In this document: positions 16,020-24,106 of the stretch, in pieces | How positions within the stretch are numbered: the first letter of the stretch is position 1 | Layout: the number at the start of each line of letters is the position of its first letter | The notes under the pieces: generated by a model | The model's database searches: none | Told to the model about the DNA's origin: nothing | Seen by the model: only the letters and a program-made list of their open reading frames with translations | Assembly: GCA_964393615.1 (NCBI GenBank) | Contig: CAYMUR010000079.1 | Span: 1 to 24,397 of the forward strand | Length of the DNA: 24,397 nucleotides | Source: CAYMUR01 sp964393615 | Lineage (GTDB): Bacteria > Planctomycetota > Planctomycetia > Pirellulales > Pirellulaceae | Reading direction: 5' to 3' | Position numbers and translations under genes: made by a program

Positions 16020-16410
16020 AAGTGTTGCCGCGTGCGTGTTTTCCGGCAAGAAATATCTACCACCGTCGATCTGCCGATCCATAGCCACCAGCCAAGAGTA
16101 GCTGGAAAACTCGACCCCATCTGAACAGCCAGCAAAAGCTTTCCCGTCCGGTATCCTGGTACCTCCACGGATCCTCCAGCGACTGGAAATGGAGCGGTGG
16201 CTCTGTGACGAACCGTTGATGCCATGAGGACCCGCTTGGCCATTGGGGCATGGAGAAACCTTTGGACGCAACTTCACTTGGACTCAACTTCACTTCACCT
16301 GCAGTGACTTTTTTTCACAGACGTATGCCATTGCCGTTGAACACATCTCGGATCCCTCTACGATTCACATCATGATACTGGGGGCATCCTTTTCCATCGA
16401 AAAGTATCCC
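16020..16410 (-). pseudogene. Decayed C-terminal part of a DUF1559 gene
   Basis: Read on the minus strand, fragments in shifting frames match the end of a DUF1559 protein. At 16330-16410, GILFDG and later RRGIRDVFNGNG correspond to the family segment GMLMN and VGDVFDGTSQ of the intact gene at 12196. A VTAGEV fragment follows in another frame. At about 16022-16155, PDGKAFAGCSDGVEFSSY aligns with PGEGAFDLCGPEVGFSSY. The next 26 residues (ending IDGGRYFLPENTHAATL) align without gaps to the intact gene's closing VDGSTLFLSENTDASIL. Frameshifts and stops separate the pieces, and no prepilin-type N-terminus is found upstream. It is a fossil, not expressed as a full protein. Confidence 0.6.
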
Positions 16411-17118
16411 TTTCAGTTCTCTGTGCGAATCAAGAAGATTGGCGACAACGGCGCAAACAGGGTCCTGCACGCCGGGCTGAGAATGGATCCCTGGCATTTG
16501 TGAGATAGACAGAAGTGGCCAACTGTTGTCAAAGACTTGTGCGTTGTACTGATGGTTGCATTTAACAGCTTCGTCATCGCACAGTACAATTCGGGAAACC
16601 AAGCAGGTTCGGAGTGGTTCCCGGATCTATCAAAAAATTTAACGAACATACGGCCATTTTCGGTTGGCAACTAGGCGCTGGTATTTGGTGGATGAAACTC
16701 CGCGAATTGACGCTGCCACAAGGCTGTTTCGTGAGCTTCTTTTAAAGCACCTGATTTAGCAGCCGCATCCGCCGACGTCGAATCAGGGTGAAGTCAGCAA
16801 GCTAATGGTGAGCTCAGACCAACATAAGGGCGTCGGTTTCAAGACATCGGTGTGGGCCTTGTAGACGTTCAGGCACTATTTTCGCATTCATTGCGCCATA
16901 GCTGACAGACTTTGCCACCTGCCACGGTTACTCTGGTAGGAAGCTGGCGACCCGATCGTCATCCCACCTGGCTCTGACGATGTACGTTTTATGTGCGACG
17001 GTGACAAAACGAGGACGACTTTCATTCTGGGCTGTCTGAGAAATAGGGTGCGGTTCCATTTCCTTTTTAAATCCGGGGTTCCCAGTGCAACTGTCAGGAC
17101 GTATCATAATGTAGGCTT
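16411..17118. other. Non-coding region upstream of the tRNA, nothing recognised
   Basis: Only short frames without family motifs. An inverted repeat, CCTGATT (16750-16756) with AATCAGG (16781-16787), encloses a 24-base loop; its meaning is unknown. The left end could contain further eroded DUF1559 sequence, but I cannot align it. Confidence 0.45.
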
Positions 17119-17192
17119 CGGGGCGTGGCGCAGCCTGGTAGCGCGTTTGACTGGGGGTCAAAAGGTCGCAGGTTCAAATCCTGTCGCCCCGA
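17119..17192 (+). tRNA. tRNA-Pro (anticodon GGG)
   Basis: The sequence folds as a cloverleaf. The acceptor stem is CGGGGCG (17119-17125) with CGCCCCG (17185-17191), and the discriminator is A at 17192. The D-arm is GCGC-AGCCTGGTA-GCGC. The anticodon stem is TTTGA/TCAAA around the loop CTGGGGG, giving anticodon GGG. The T-arm is GCAGG-TTCAAAT-CCTGT. CCA is not encoded. The first pair, C1-G72, is characteristic of bacterial proline tRNA. It reads Pro codons CCC and CCU. Confidence 0.95.
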
Positions 17193-17274
17193 CTGAGTTA
17201 AGATGTTCTGCAAAAAGGACTTGTGAAAAACAGACCGACGCTCAAAAGAATCTATATCCTTTTCCGTATACTAT

Positions 17275-17318
17275 TCAACTCGTTGAAAGTGATTGGTCAA
17301 CTCGTTGAAAGTGATTGG
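17275..17318. repeat. Perfect 22-bp tandem duplication
   Basis: The unit TCAACTCGTTGAAAGTGATT plus GG occurs twice head to tail (17275-17296 and 17297-17318) with no mismatch. Each unit contains the small inverted repeat TCAACTCGTTGA. It lies 83 bp after the tRNA and 66 bp before the recombinase-like reading frame. It could be a recent slippage event or paired binding sites. Confidence 0.9.
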
Positions 17319-17383
17319 AAAACGACAAACAGAACAAGCGCTAACTTGTTCTTAGGCACAATCAGGTTCCCCTGAGGTCAGCC

Positions 17384-17593
17384 ATGCCAAGAGCTCCCAA
17401 GCTCGGCATGGTCAGCGGCTATTGGTGTTCCAAAGCCGGAGATCAGTCGGACGTCTACTTCGGAAAGATCCGCAAGATACCGTTTCAGGAAGCCAAGCGA
17501 GCGTTTTACAATTATCTCGTCACGCTTAGTGCCGAACGCCAACCCATCAAACTGTCACAACTACTGGTGCAACCCGGAGGTAGAGCTATCTAA
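17384..17593 (+). CDS. Short gene resembling the N-terminus of a tyrosine recombinase, probably truncated
   Basis: The 69-residue product reads MPRAPKLGMVSGYWCSKAG, then DVYFGKIRKIPFQEAKRAFYN and YLVTLSAERQP. A basic Pro/Arg start, a short beta strand with YFGK and an amphipathic helix are the layout of the arm-binding N-terminal domain of phage-type integrases common in planctomycetes. GAGGT lies about six bases before the ATG. The product stops after 69 residues, while a working integrase needs about 300 more with the R..HxxR..Y catalytic residues, and none are seen downstream. Its position 191 bp after a tRNA gene, a favoured integration site, supports the idea of an integration relic. The match is by pattern only; it could be an unrelated small protein. 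Confidence 0.4.
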   Translation: MPRAPKLGMVSGYWCSKAGDQSDVYFGKIRKIPFQEAKRAFYNYLVTLSAERQPIKLSQLLVQPGGRAI

Positions 17594-17935
17594 CAACAGA
17601 CGCCTACCAGGCCATGATAAACAGATGGGACGTTTGCGGGCGACAGGTAGCACCTCTGCTCCTGTCGAGCACCACCCGATCTGCATTTTCCGGGGCACAA
17701 CAACCGCCCCCGGGTTGGTCAACCCACGACGTTGTACGCCACCCAGCGGCGCAGCCAAAGTTCCCAATCCGTTCGTGATGGTAAAATGTACCGTTACTTG
17801 CCCAGCAACACCATCATTATGCCGATGTCGACGCCGTCGCAACGTCAAATGCGGACCAACCGTATTTTGACAAGCAGCTCTCAGGACAAAACCGTGGTTT
17901 ACAAAGCACAAACGGTAAAGGACAATAGGAGAAAG
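17594..17935. other. Region upstream of the cytochrome-type gene, nothing firmly recognised
   Basis: The reading frame of the following gene is open back to 17732, but that extension has no ribosome binding site or known domain and would bury the signal peptide. I treat it as non-coding. TTGACA at 17867-17872 resembles a -35 box but has no convincing -10 box. Confidence 0.45.
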
Positions 17936-20900
17936 ATGGATATCTCTTGCCTTATGCGCGCTGTTTGTCTTTTAATCTTGTTCTGTAGCGCAGCTGGTGC
18001 GCTGGGTGCCGAAACGACGGCAGCGCAAGCCGAATTCTTTGAGATAAAGATCCGTCCCTTGTTGGCCGAGCACTGCTACCGGTGTCACGGGCCTGACCGT
18101 CAACAGGGAAAACTGAGACTGGACCAGCAGACCACCATGCTGGCCGGTGGTGAGAGTGGTCCCGCTGTTGTTCCAGGTAACCCTGCCGAAAGTCTACTTG
18201 TCGAGGCCATCAACTATGACGGGCTGGAAATGCCACCCGATGGAAAGTTAAACCAAGGGAAAATCGACATCCTGACAGAATGGATCCGCCAAGGAGCACA
18301 CTGGCCAGGATCAGATCCGACTTCTGTCACCGTCGCCGTCCGCCAAGGCATAGCAGTCACTGAGGAGGACCGGCAATGGTGGTCGTTCCAGCCTATTAAG
18401 CGTTATCCGGTTCCTGTTGTCTCGCACTGGACAGCACAGGCCAAACATCCGATCGATGCGTTCATTCACGACGCCCTTGCCGAGCAATCGTTAACACCGA
18501 ACCCTCCAGCGTCGCCGACTCAGTTGCTGCGACGAGCCTTCTTTGACTTGTGGGGCTTGCCACCAACTCCCGGCGAGTCAGCTCGTTACCTGGCCAGCGA
18601 TCGCCCGGATAGGTATGCCAGGCTGTTGGACCGGTTGTTGTCTAGTCCAAATTACGGTGAGAGGTGGGGTCGCCATTGGCTCGACGTGGTACGTTTTGGA
18701 GAAACCAATGGTTACGAACGAGACTCCGACAAACCATTAGCCTGGCAATATCGTGACTATGTCATCCGATCATTCAACCAGGACAAACCGTATGACATTT
18801 TCTTGCGCGAGCAGTTGGCAGGAGACGAATTGGATCACGTTACGGACGATGGACTGATCGCCACGGGATTTTATCGCTTGGGTGTTTGGGACGATGAACC
18901 AGATGACTTGTTGGTCGGCTATTACGAAGAATTGGACGACATCGTGCGTGTGACATGCAACACGATGCTTGGCTTGACCATTGGCTGCGCAAGGTGCCAC
19001 GACCACAAGTTCGATCCGATACCTCAACATGACTACTATCGCATGGTTGCGTTTTTCCGCAACGTCAAGTCTTATGGCCGTCCCTGGAAACCGACACACT
19101 TGGAATTCAACCCGGATGCCAGCTTTACTCCTCTGCGCAAAAACCATTCCGGAGTGGATTGGGAACAGGTAAAACAGCGGATCCGCAACGACATGAACCA
19201 AGCAAAAGCCAAACTAGCCGAACTTTTGCTGAATGCGCGACGACGCGTCGAAGCCAAACAGACATCGGCTGGTATCGCTGAACTTGCTACAGCGTTTCGA
19301 ACGCGGCAAACCGATCGTTCCCCGACAGAACAGGAGCTCATTCAAACTGCGGAACAAACCGCTATCTCCACCAACGGGCTGGCCATGTGGCTGGACGCAA
19401 GTGACCCCGACGGAGATGGAGATCCCAGCAACCATCCTCCTGACGGGACTCCGGTCAATGTTTGGCCAAGCGGAAAATGGGTCGACAAGAGCGGAGCAGA
19501 CAATCACGCCAACGTCGCCGCTCACCCGGTACAAGCCCCAACCTGGATCGAATATGCTGACGACGGCGAATGGGGTCCCCACACTGTGCGTTTTCATGGC
19601 ACACAGACAGGACTATTAACGCCTTTGTACGCACACGCAACCATGGGCAATCATCCCACACCACAGCTTACCGTGGTCGTGGTCGCGAAAAGTCGCTCCG
19701 ATGCCAGCTATCGCTCGCTATGGACTTTCGACGGCACCACGGGGGGCAACCATCGCGGTTTTGGTGTCCTGGAGCAACAATTCGTCGCTCAAGCTGGCGG
19801 TGCGTTGCTGCAGAACAAGCAATCCACAGATGTTTGGCGCATCACCACGGTCACCTATGATTATCCCCACAACTGTCACTTGGATGTAAACGGCCAAATC
19901 GTGTCGTTGGGAACTAAAGAAGGTCCAACGGCACATGACCATCCGATGGCCATTGGTTATTTTCCCACCTCCACTCCGCCTGGAGCACAATTCCTGAACG
20001 GAGATATCGCTGAATTACTTGTTTACCGGCGACTTCTGAACAAACAGGAACAGCAGAAGCTACAAGACTATCTGGCCGCAAAATATGGATTGACGACGGA
20101 CCTGGTGGAAGCCACCCTGGACGGAAAATTAACACCGGAAGAATCGGCCAAGCGCAATCGAATTCGCGAAACGATTGACAAACTCAAAGCCGAATCGAAG
20201 CTCGCACACCCCAAAGCTTTGTCGGTCCGTGAAGCGGGAATTGAAGCGGAACCGACGCATGTCCTCATTCGGGGCAACCCGCGGCAGACCGGTGAGTTAG
20301 TCGAACCCATAACACTGTCCGTGCTCGGAGGTGAGCATTTGCGGATCGTACCTAGCAACGTCCCAGCATGGTTACAACCATACGAGGTCCAACCGACCAG
20401 CGGAAGACGACGAGCCTTGGCAGATTGGATCACACGTCCCGACCATCCCCTCACAGCTCGCGTCATCGTCAATCGGTTATGGCATTATCATTTCGGCGCC
20501 GGCCTTGTCCCCACACCAAGCGACTTTGGCAGAAGGGGGCTGCCGCCATCCCATCCACGACTGCTCGACTTCCTGGCCTCGGACCTGGTGGCAGGTGGTT
20601 GGCAACTGAAACGCATTCAGCGGTGGATGATGACTTCTGCTACTTACCGACAGTCCTCCCGTGTCCATCCTGGCTCCCAACTCGCCATCACCAACGACCC
20701 GCAGAACCGTATGCTTTGGCGACAAAACATGCGTCGTCTCGAAGCAGAACCAATGCGAGACAGTATGCTACAAATCAGTGGCCAGTTGAATCGAAAGATG
20801 GGTGGGTCAAGCGTCTATCCCACGTTGCCGACCGAAATCTTGTCAACGCAATCGCAGCCCGGCAACGGTTGGACGCCTTCTTCGACTGGTGAACAAGTGC

Positions 20901-21328
20901 GACGCAGCATTTATGTAGTCGTAAAGCGTGCTTTACGCATCCCGCTTTTGGAAACATTTGATGCCCCCAGTCCAGACAAGCCAGAACCGACGCGGGCCAC
21001 TACCACGGTTTCTCCACAAGCTCTCATGCTATTGAATGATCAATTCATCGACGAACAGGCGGCATCGTTTGCTCAACGCCTGCTGGACGAATCTCCCGAA
21101 AGTGATGAAGCCCGCGTGCAATGGGCATACCGCTTAACTCTTAATCGTTCGCCCCAGGTTGACGAACAGTTAACCGCTCTCGACTACATGGCATGGCAGA
21201 GTGATACCTGGTCCAAGCTGCAGGCATCAGAAGGCCAATCCACCACGCCGGAGGACGCCAACAAGTTTGCCTTGAAAGCGCTCTGCAAGATGCTGTATAA
21301 TTTAAATGAGTTCGTTTACGTGGACTGA
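17936..21328 (+). CDS. Large secreted protein: PSCyt1 cytochrome c domain, DUF1549, LamG-like insert, DUF1553
   Basis: The predicted product of 1130 residues has a signal peptide (1-25, GALGA-ETT). Residues 30-125 form a planctomycete cytochrome-c-like domain with heme motif CYRCH (47-51) and a possible axial Met at 99 (LEMPPDGKL). DUF1549 spans about 170-375 (HPIDAFIHDALAEQSL, then LLRRAFFDLWGLPP) and ends with a second CxxCH, CARCHDHKFDPI (351-362). A LamG/concanavalin-like domain is inserted at about 478-720 (GLAMWLDASDPDGDGD to DYLAAKYGL). DUF1553 occupies about 823-1085 (RRALADWITRPDHPLTARV, then VNRLWHYHFGAGLV). The closing NLNEFVYVD is typical of the family. AGGAG with a 4-base spacer precedes the ATG at 17936. 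A DUF1501 gene follows on the same strand, the usual pairing. A role in periplasmic breakdown of complex carbohydrates is often proposed for the family; the biochemistry is unproven. Confidence 0.93.
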   Translation: MDISCLMRAVCLLILFCSAAGALGAETTAAQAEFFEIKIRPLLAEHCYRCHGPDRQQGKLRLDQQTTMLAGGESGPAVVPGNPAESLLVEAINYDGLEMPPDGKLNQGKIDILTEWIRQGAHWPGSDPTSVTVAVRQGIAVTEEDRQWWSFQPIKRYPVPVVSHWTAQAKHPIDAFIHDALAEQSLTPNPPASPTQLLRRAFFDLWGLPPTPGESARYLASDRPDRYARLLDRLLSSPNYGERWGRHWLDVVRFGETNGYERDSDKPLAWQYRDYVIRSFNQDKPYDIFLREQLAGDELDHVTDDGLIATGFYRLGVWDDEPDDLLVGYYEELDDIVRVTCNTMLGLTIGCARCHDHKFDPIPQHDYYRMVAFFRNVKSYGRPWKPTHLEFNPDASFTPLRKNHSGVDWEQVKQRIRNDMNQAKAKLAELLLNARRRVEAKQTSAGIAELATAFRTRQTDRSPTEQELIQTAEQTAISTNGLAMWLDASDPDGDGDPSNHPPDGTPVNVWPSGKWVDKSGADNHANVAAHPVQAPTWIEYADDGEWGPHTVRFHGTQTGLLTPLYAHATMGNHPTPQLTVVVVAKSRSDASYRSLWTFDGTTGGNHRGFGVLEQQFVAQAGGALLQNKQSTDVWRITTVTYDYPHNCHLDVNGQIVSLGTKEGPTAHDHPMAIGYFPTSTPPGAQFLNGDIAELLVYRRLLNKQEQQKLQDYLAAKYGLTTDLVEATLDGKLTPEESAKRNRIRETIDKLKAESKLAHPKALSVREAGIEAEPTHVLIRGNPRQTGELVEPITLSVLGGEHLRIVPSNVPAWLQPYEVQPTSGRRRALADWITRPDHPLTARVIVNRLWHYHFGAGLVPTPSDFGRRGLPPSHPRLLDFLASDLVAGGWQLKRIQRWMMTSATYRQSSRVHPGSQLAITNDPQNRMLWRQNMRRLEAEPMRDSMLQISGQLNRKMGGSSVYPTLPTEILSTQSQPGNGWTPSSTGEQVRRSIYVVVKRALRIPLLETFDAPSPDKPEPTRATTTVSPQALMLLNDQFIDEQAASFAQRLLDESPESDEARVQWAYRLTLNRSPQVDEQLTALDYMAWQSDTWSKLQASEGQSTTPEDANKFALKALCKMLYNLNEFVYVD

Positions 21329-21380
21329 ATCAACGGACTGATTGAGTTCTCGACTCGTTTTCCCGTCACGACCAGCAGCC

Positions 21381-22883
21381 ATGCCAAAGCTTGACAGACA
21401 AACCGCAGATCTTGCAGCGAGTTGCACAGGCAGCCGTCGTGAATTTCTCTGGGAAATGGGAGCAGGATTTGCCGGTTTGGCACTGACCGGCATGTTAGAC
21501 GCGGATGGCTTTTTCGCTCGGCATGCTTATGCAGCGGAAAGCACGCAGCGCACTCATTTCATGGACCCACTATCCTCGCGTCCCGCACACTCGAGAGGAA
21601 AAGCCAAACGCTGCATTTTCATATTCCAGTACGGCGGCCCTTCGGCTGTCGATACATGGGACTATAAACCAGAATTGCAGAAGCGAGATGGCCAGACCGT
21701 CGACATCGAAGTGCGACGAAACACGGTCCAACAAAAGACCATCCTGGCCTCGCGCCGCAAGTTCAAACGCTGTGGTGAGTCGGGATTGTGGTGTAGCGAT
21801 GCCTTTCCGTACATGTCACAAATCATGGATGAACTGTGCGTTATCAAAAGTCTCTATGCTGACACATTCACACATGGGTCCGGCATGCTGCAAATGAACA
21901 CCGGGCAAGTCATTCAAGGCTATCCGTCGCTCGGTTCCTGGCTGGGTTACGGCTTGGGTTCGGCTGCCAGTAACCTGCCTGGCTATGTCGTGATGCTTGA
22001 TCCTCGCGGTGGTCCGATCTCGGGTTCCGCAAACTGGACGAGTGGCTTTATGCCAGCGGCCTACCAGGGAACGTACCTACGTAACCAAGGGGAGCCCATC
22101 CTCAACCTGTCTCCCAGCACTAAAGTCACCCGGAAAATGCAGCGTAAGGAATTGGACACGCTGGCACATCTCAATGGCAAACACCTCCAAGATCGACCGG
22201 GCTATTCCGAATTGCCAGCTCGGATCGCCAGTTACGAATTGGCTTACCAGCTGCAGATTTCCGCCCCCGAAGCAATGGATCTGTCTGCTGAAGATCACCA
22301 AACACAAGAAATGTACGGGTTGTTTGATCCCAAACCGGACGAAGAAATATCAGTCGGACCAGCGCCTTTTGGCCAACAATGCCTGATCGCTCGTCGATTG
22401 CTGGAGCGCGGAGTCCGTTACGTACAAATCTATTCTGGCGGCGGACATCAACAGGAATCCTGGGATGCGCACTATGACATGGAACAAAATCTGCGCATTC
22501 ATGGGCCAGAAATAGACCGGCCCCTGCATGGGCTACTCACTGACTTAAAGCGGCGTGGAATGCTCGACGACACCTTGGTGATTTGCGGCGGTGAGTTCGG
22601 TCGGCAGCCGGTTTCTGAAACCAACGAGGGACGTGACCACAATCCCCAAGGGTTTCTCTATTGGTTAGCTGGTGGAGGTGTGAAAGCTGGTCATAGTTAT
22701 GGCGAACTGGACGAGCTTGGCTACGCAGCCAGTCAAGACCGTCATCATATCCGCGATCTTCACGCCACGATCCTACACTTGATGGGACTGGACCACGAAA
22801 AGCTGACCTATTTCTACGGTGGACTCGACCACAAGCTGACCGGTGTCAAACCGGCCGAAGTGATCCGTGGCATTGTTGCGTGA
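21381..22883 (+). CDS. DUF1501 protein, Tat-exported
   Basis: The predicted product of 500 residues carries a twin-arginine signal (SRREFL at 18-23, then a hydrophobic stretch GAGFAGLALTGML), so it should be exported folded. DUF1501 proteins belong to the sulfatase/alkaline phosphatase-like fold. Here the characteristic stretches FIFQYGGPSAVDTWDYKP near the start, SGGGHQQESWDAH and CGGEFGRQPVSE toward the end are all present, the last followed by GRDHNPQGFLYWLAGGGVK. The C-terminus HATILHLMGLDHEKLTYFY matches the usual family ending. The frame could begin at a TTG at 21342, but the ATG at 21381 puts the Tat motif in its usual place; no strong ribosome binding site is seen. It lies 52 bp after the cytochrome-type gene and is almost certainly in its operon. 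The enzymatic activity is not established. Confidence 0.92.
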   Translation: MPKLDRQTADLAASCTGSRREFLWEMGAGFAGLALTGMLDADGFFARHAYAAESTQRTHFMDPLSSRPAHSRGKAKRCIFIFQYGGPSAVDTWDYKPELQKRDGQTVDIEVRRNTVQQKTILASRRKFKRCGESGLWCSDAFPYMSQIMDELCVIKSLYADTFTHGSGMLQMNTGQVIQGYPSLGSWLGYGLGSAASNLPGYVVMLDPRGGPISGSANWTSGFMPAAYQGTYLRNQGEPILNLSPSTKVTRKMQRKELDTLAHLNGKHLQDRPGYSELPARIASYELAYQLQISAPEAMDLSAEDHQTQEMYGLFDPKPDEEISVGPAPFGQQCLIARRLLERGVRYVQIYSGGGHQQESWDAHYDMEQNLRIHGPEIDRPLHGLLTDLKRRGMLDDTLVICGGEFGRQPVSETNEGRDHNPQGFLYWLAGGGVKAGHSYGELDELGYAASQDRHHIRDLHATILHLMGLDHEKLTYFYGGLDHKLTGVKPAEVIRGIVA

Positions 22884-22964
22884 AAGAAAACGTTGCGGAT
22901 ATTTGGCTAGCCTTTGGTCACATCTCAGTCAAATGTGGCTGTGAATATTTTCCCTTATTCTTAA

Positions 22965-23300
22965 GCAGGGATCCAGCGACTAGTACAGTACATGGTTCGT
23001 TGCCCTTTTAGTCTGTCTCGGCTGGTTAAGGTTACCGATACTGGACAGGTTGTCTACAAAGCCGAGAAACAAGCTTGTCAAGCCTTTCCCGACCCGTATG
23101 CCGACGACCTCAAAGCGGGCGCGTAGAGGAATTTCCAGGTTCTCTCGCCACTCGATTTCCTGGCGGAGTTCACGCAGCACATTCCGCCTAAGGGCTCGCA
23201 TCTGATTCGCTATGATGGCTGGTACTCGAACAAGTCGCGTGGGGTGCGGAAGAAGGCGCAAGCCGCTGGAGGGACTGCTTGTAAAATCTGTGGTGAGTGA
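22965..23300 (+). pseudogene. Degraded IS91-family transposase fragment
   Basis: In one plus-strand frame the sequence reads AGIQRLVQYMVRCPFSLSRL, then VKVTDTGQVVYKAEK. An in-frame TAG follows at 23124-23126, then NFQVLSPLDFLAEFTQHIPP, KGSHLIRYDGWYSNKSRG and VRKKAQAAGGT, ending at a TGA at 23298. The CPFSL, FLAE-T-HIP and RYxGWYSN-RG stretches are characteristic of IS91-type (Y2, HUH) transposases, in which they form the C-terminal half. The stop codon and the missing N-terminus with the HUH motif show it is inactive. It starts about 80 bp after the DUF1501 gene. No intact terminal sequences were recognised. Confidence 0.75.
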
Positions 23301-23466
23301 CTGGTTAGGCTACTAGGACCGGGAAAGACATTGTGCATGGCCTCTTCGTCTTCCGCGCCGAACCATACGCCAGTCGGTCTGAGAGGGTGGGCCTGATATT
23401 CGAGGAAAAGTTGCCTCGGCTGCCGTTACCGGTATATTGGATGTCTGCTTAACCGGGAGGATACCC

Positions 23467-24099
23467 ATGGATTTGACGTTAGTATCTTGTACGGTGCGCT
23501 CTGTATCTCTGGCAGTTGTTCTTGTAGTGGTGGAAACTTCTGCTCCGGCGAGCGTAATCACGACCGGTAATGTCGATCCAGGCGGTACCGGCATACAGCC
23601 TGACCCTTGGGCGATTATGGGCATCTTGACAGTTGACAACTCTGGTACCGGCACGCTGAACGTCGCGTCGGGTGGCGTGGTTACTAACGGCGTTGCTTAC
23701 ATGGGTTACGGCGGCGGCTCAACGAGTGAGGCGACGGTCACCGGTTCCGGTTCGCAGTGGAACACCACAGGGTCCCTGTGGGACAACTCGGGCTATCTGT
23801 CTGTGGGCCGAGTGGGCACCGGCACGCTGAACGTCGAGGCGGATGGCCTGATTTCCAATACCGAGGGTTTCATCGGTCGCTATTTCGGCTCAATGGGTGT
23901 GGCGACGGTGACCGGCGCGGGCTCCGAGTGGAACAACACCGTTCGCCTACATGTGGGCCACGAAGGCACTGGCAGGCTGAATGTCGAGGCGGGTGGCGTG
24001 TTGCGCTTGACTCTTCGATCCCGCCAACGCTACTGTCGAAATGACCTGCCTGTTTGTCCAATCAAGACCGGAGTGATTGCTTCGGAGGAAGGAATCTGA
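23467..24099 (+). CDS. Truncated secreted protein with T5SS/PEP-CTERM-associated repeats
   Basis: The 210-residue product has a hydrophobic signal (about 10-27, then APASV). It carries about two and a half copies of a roughly 50-residue repeat with the pattern GTGTLNV-x-GG, then ATVTGxGSxWN, then L-VG. The GTGTLNV-type cores are at 60-66, 117-123 and 167-173, and the ATVTG cores at 89-93 and 146-150. Such repeats form beta-helical surface or secreted proteins. After GGVL (residue 179) the pattern stops abruptly and a basic, unrelated tail of about 30 residues runs to the stop. A deletion or frameshift has probably removed further repeats and the expected PEP-CTERM sorting signal. GGGAGG with a 6-base spacer precedes the ATG at 23467, so translation may still occur. 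The IS91 remnant just upstream fits rearrangement here. Confidence 0.7.
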   Translation: MDLTLVSCTVRSVSLAVVLVVVETSAPASVITTGNVDPGGTGIQPDPWAIMGILTVDNSGTGTLNVASGGVVTNGVAYMGYGGGSTSEATVTGSGSQWNTTGSLWDNSGYLSVGRVGTGTLNVEADGLISNTEGFIGRYFGSMGVATVTGAGSEWNNTVRLHVGHEGTGRLNVEAGGVLRLTLRSRQRYCRNDLPVCPIKTGVIASEEGI

Positions 24100-24106
24100 G
24101 AGTTCC

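Noticed and set aside
15905..16243. Minus-strand open frame of 112 codons overlapping the fossil DUF1559 region
   Set aside because: It is in a different frame from the recognisable DUF1559 pieces and has no motif or ribosome binding site.
17561..17911. Minus-strand open frame of 116 codons between the recombinase-like gene and the cytochrome-type gene
   Set aside because: No recognisable domain and no ribosome binding site; overlaps the likely promoter region of the next gene.
17732..17935. Upstream extension of the PSCyt1/DUF1549/DUF1553 gene
   Set aside because: It would put 68 unstructured residues before a clear signal peptide; the ATG at 17936 has AGGAG upstream.
22980..23261. Minus-strand open frame of 93 codons
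   Set aside because: It is the reverse of the IS91 transposase relic, whose plus-strand translation has recognisable motifs.
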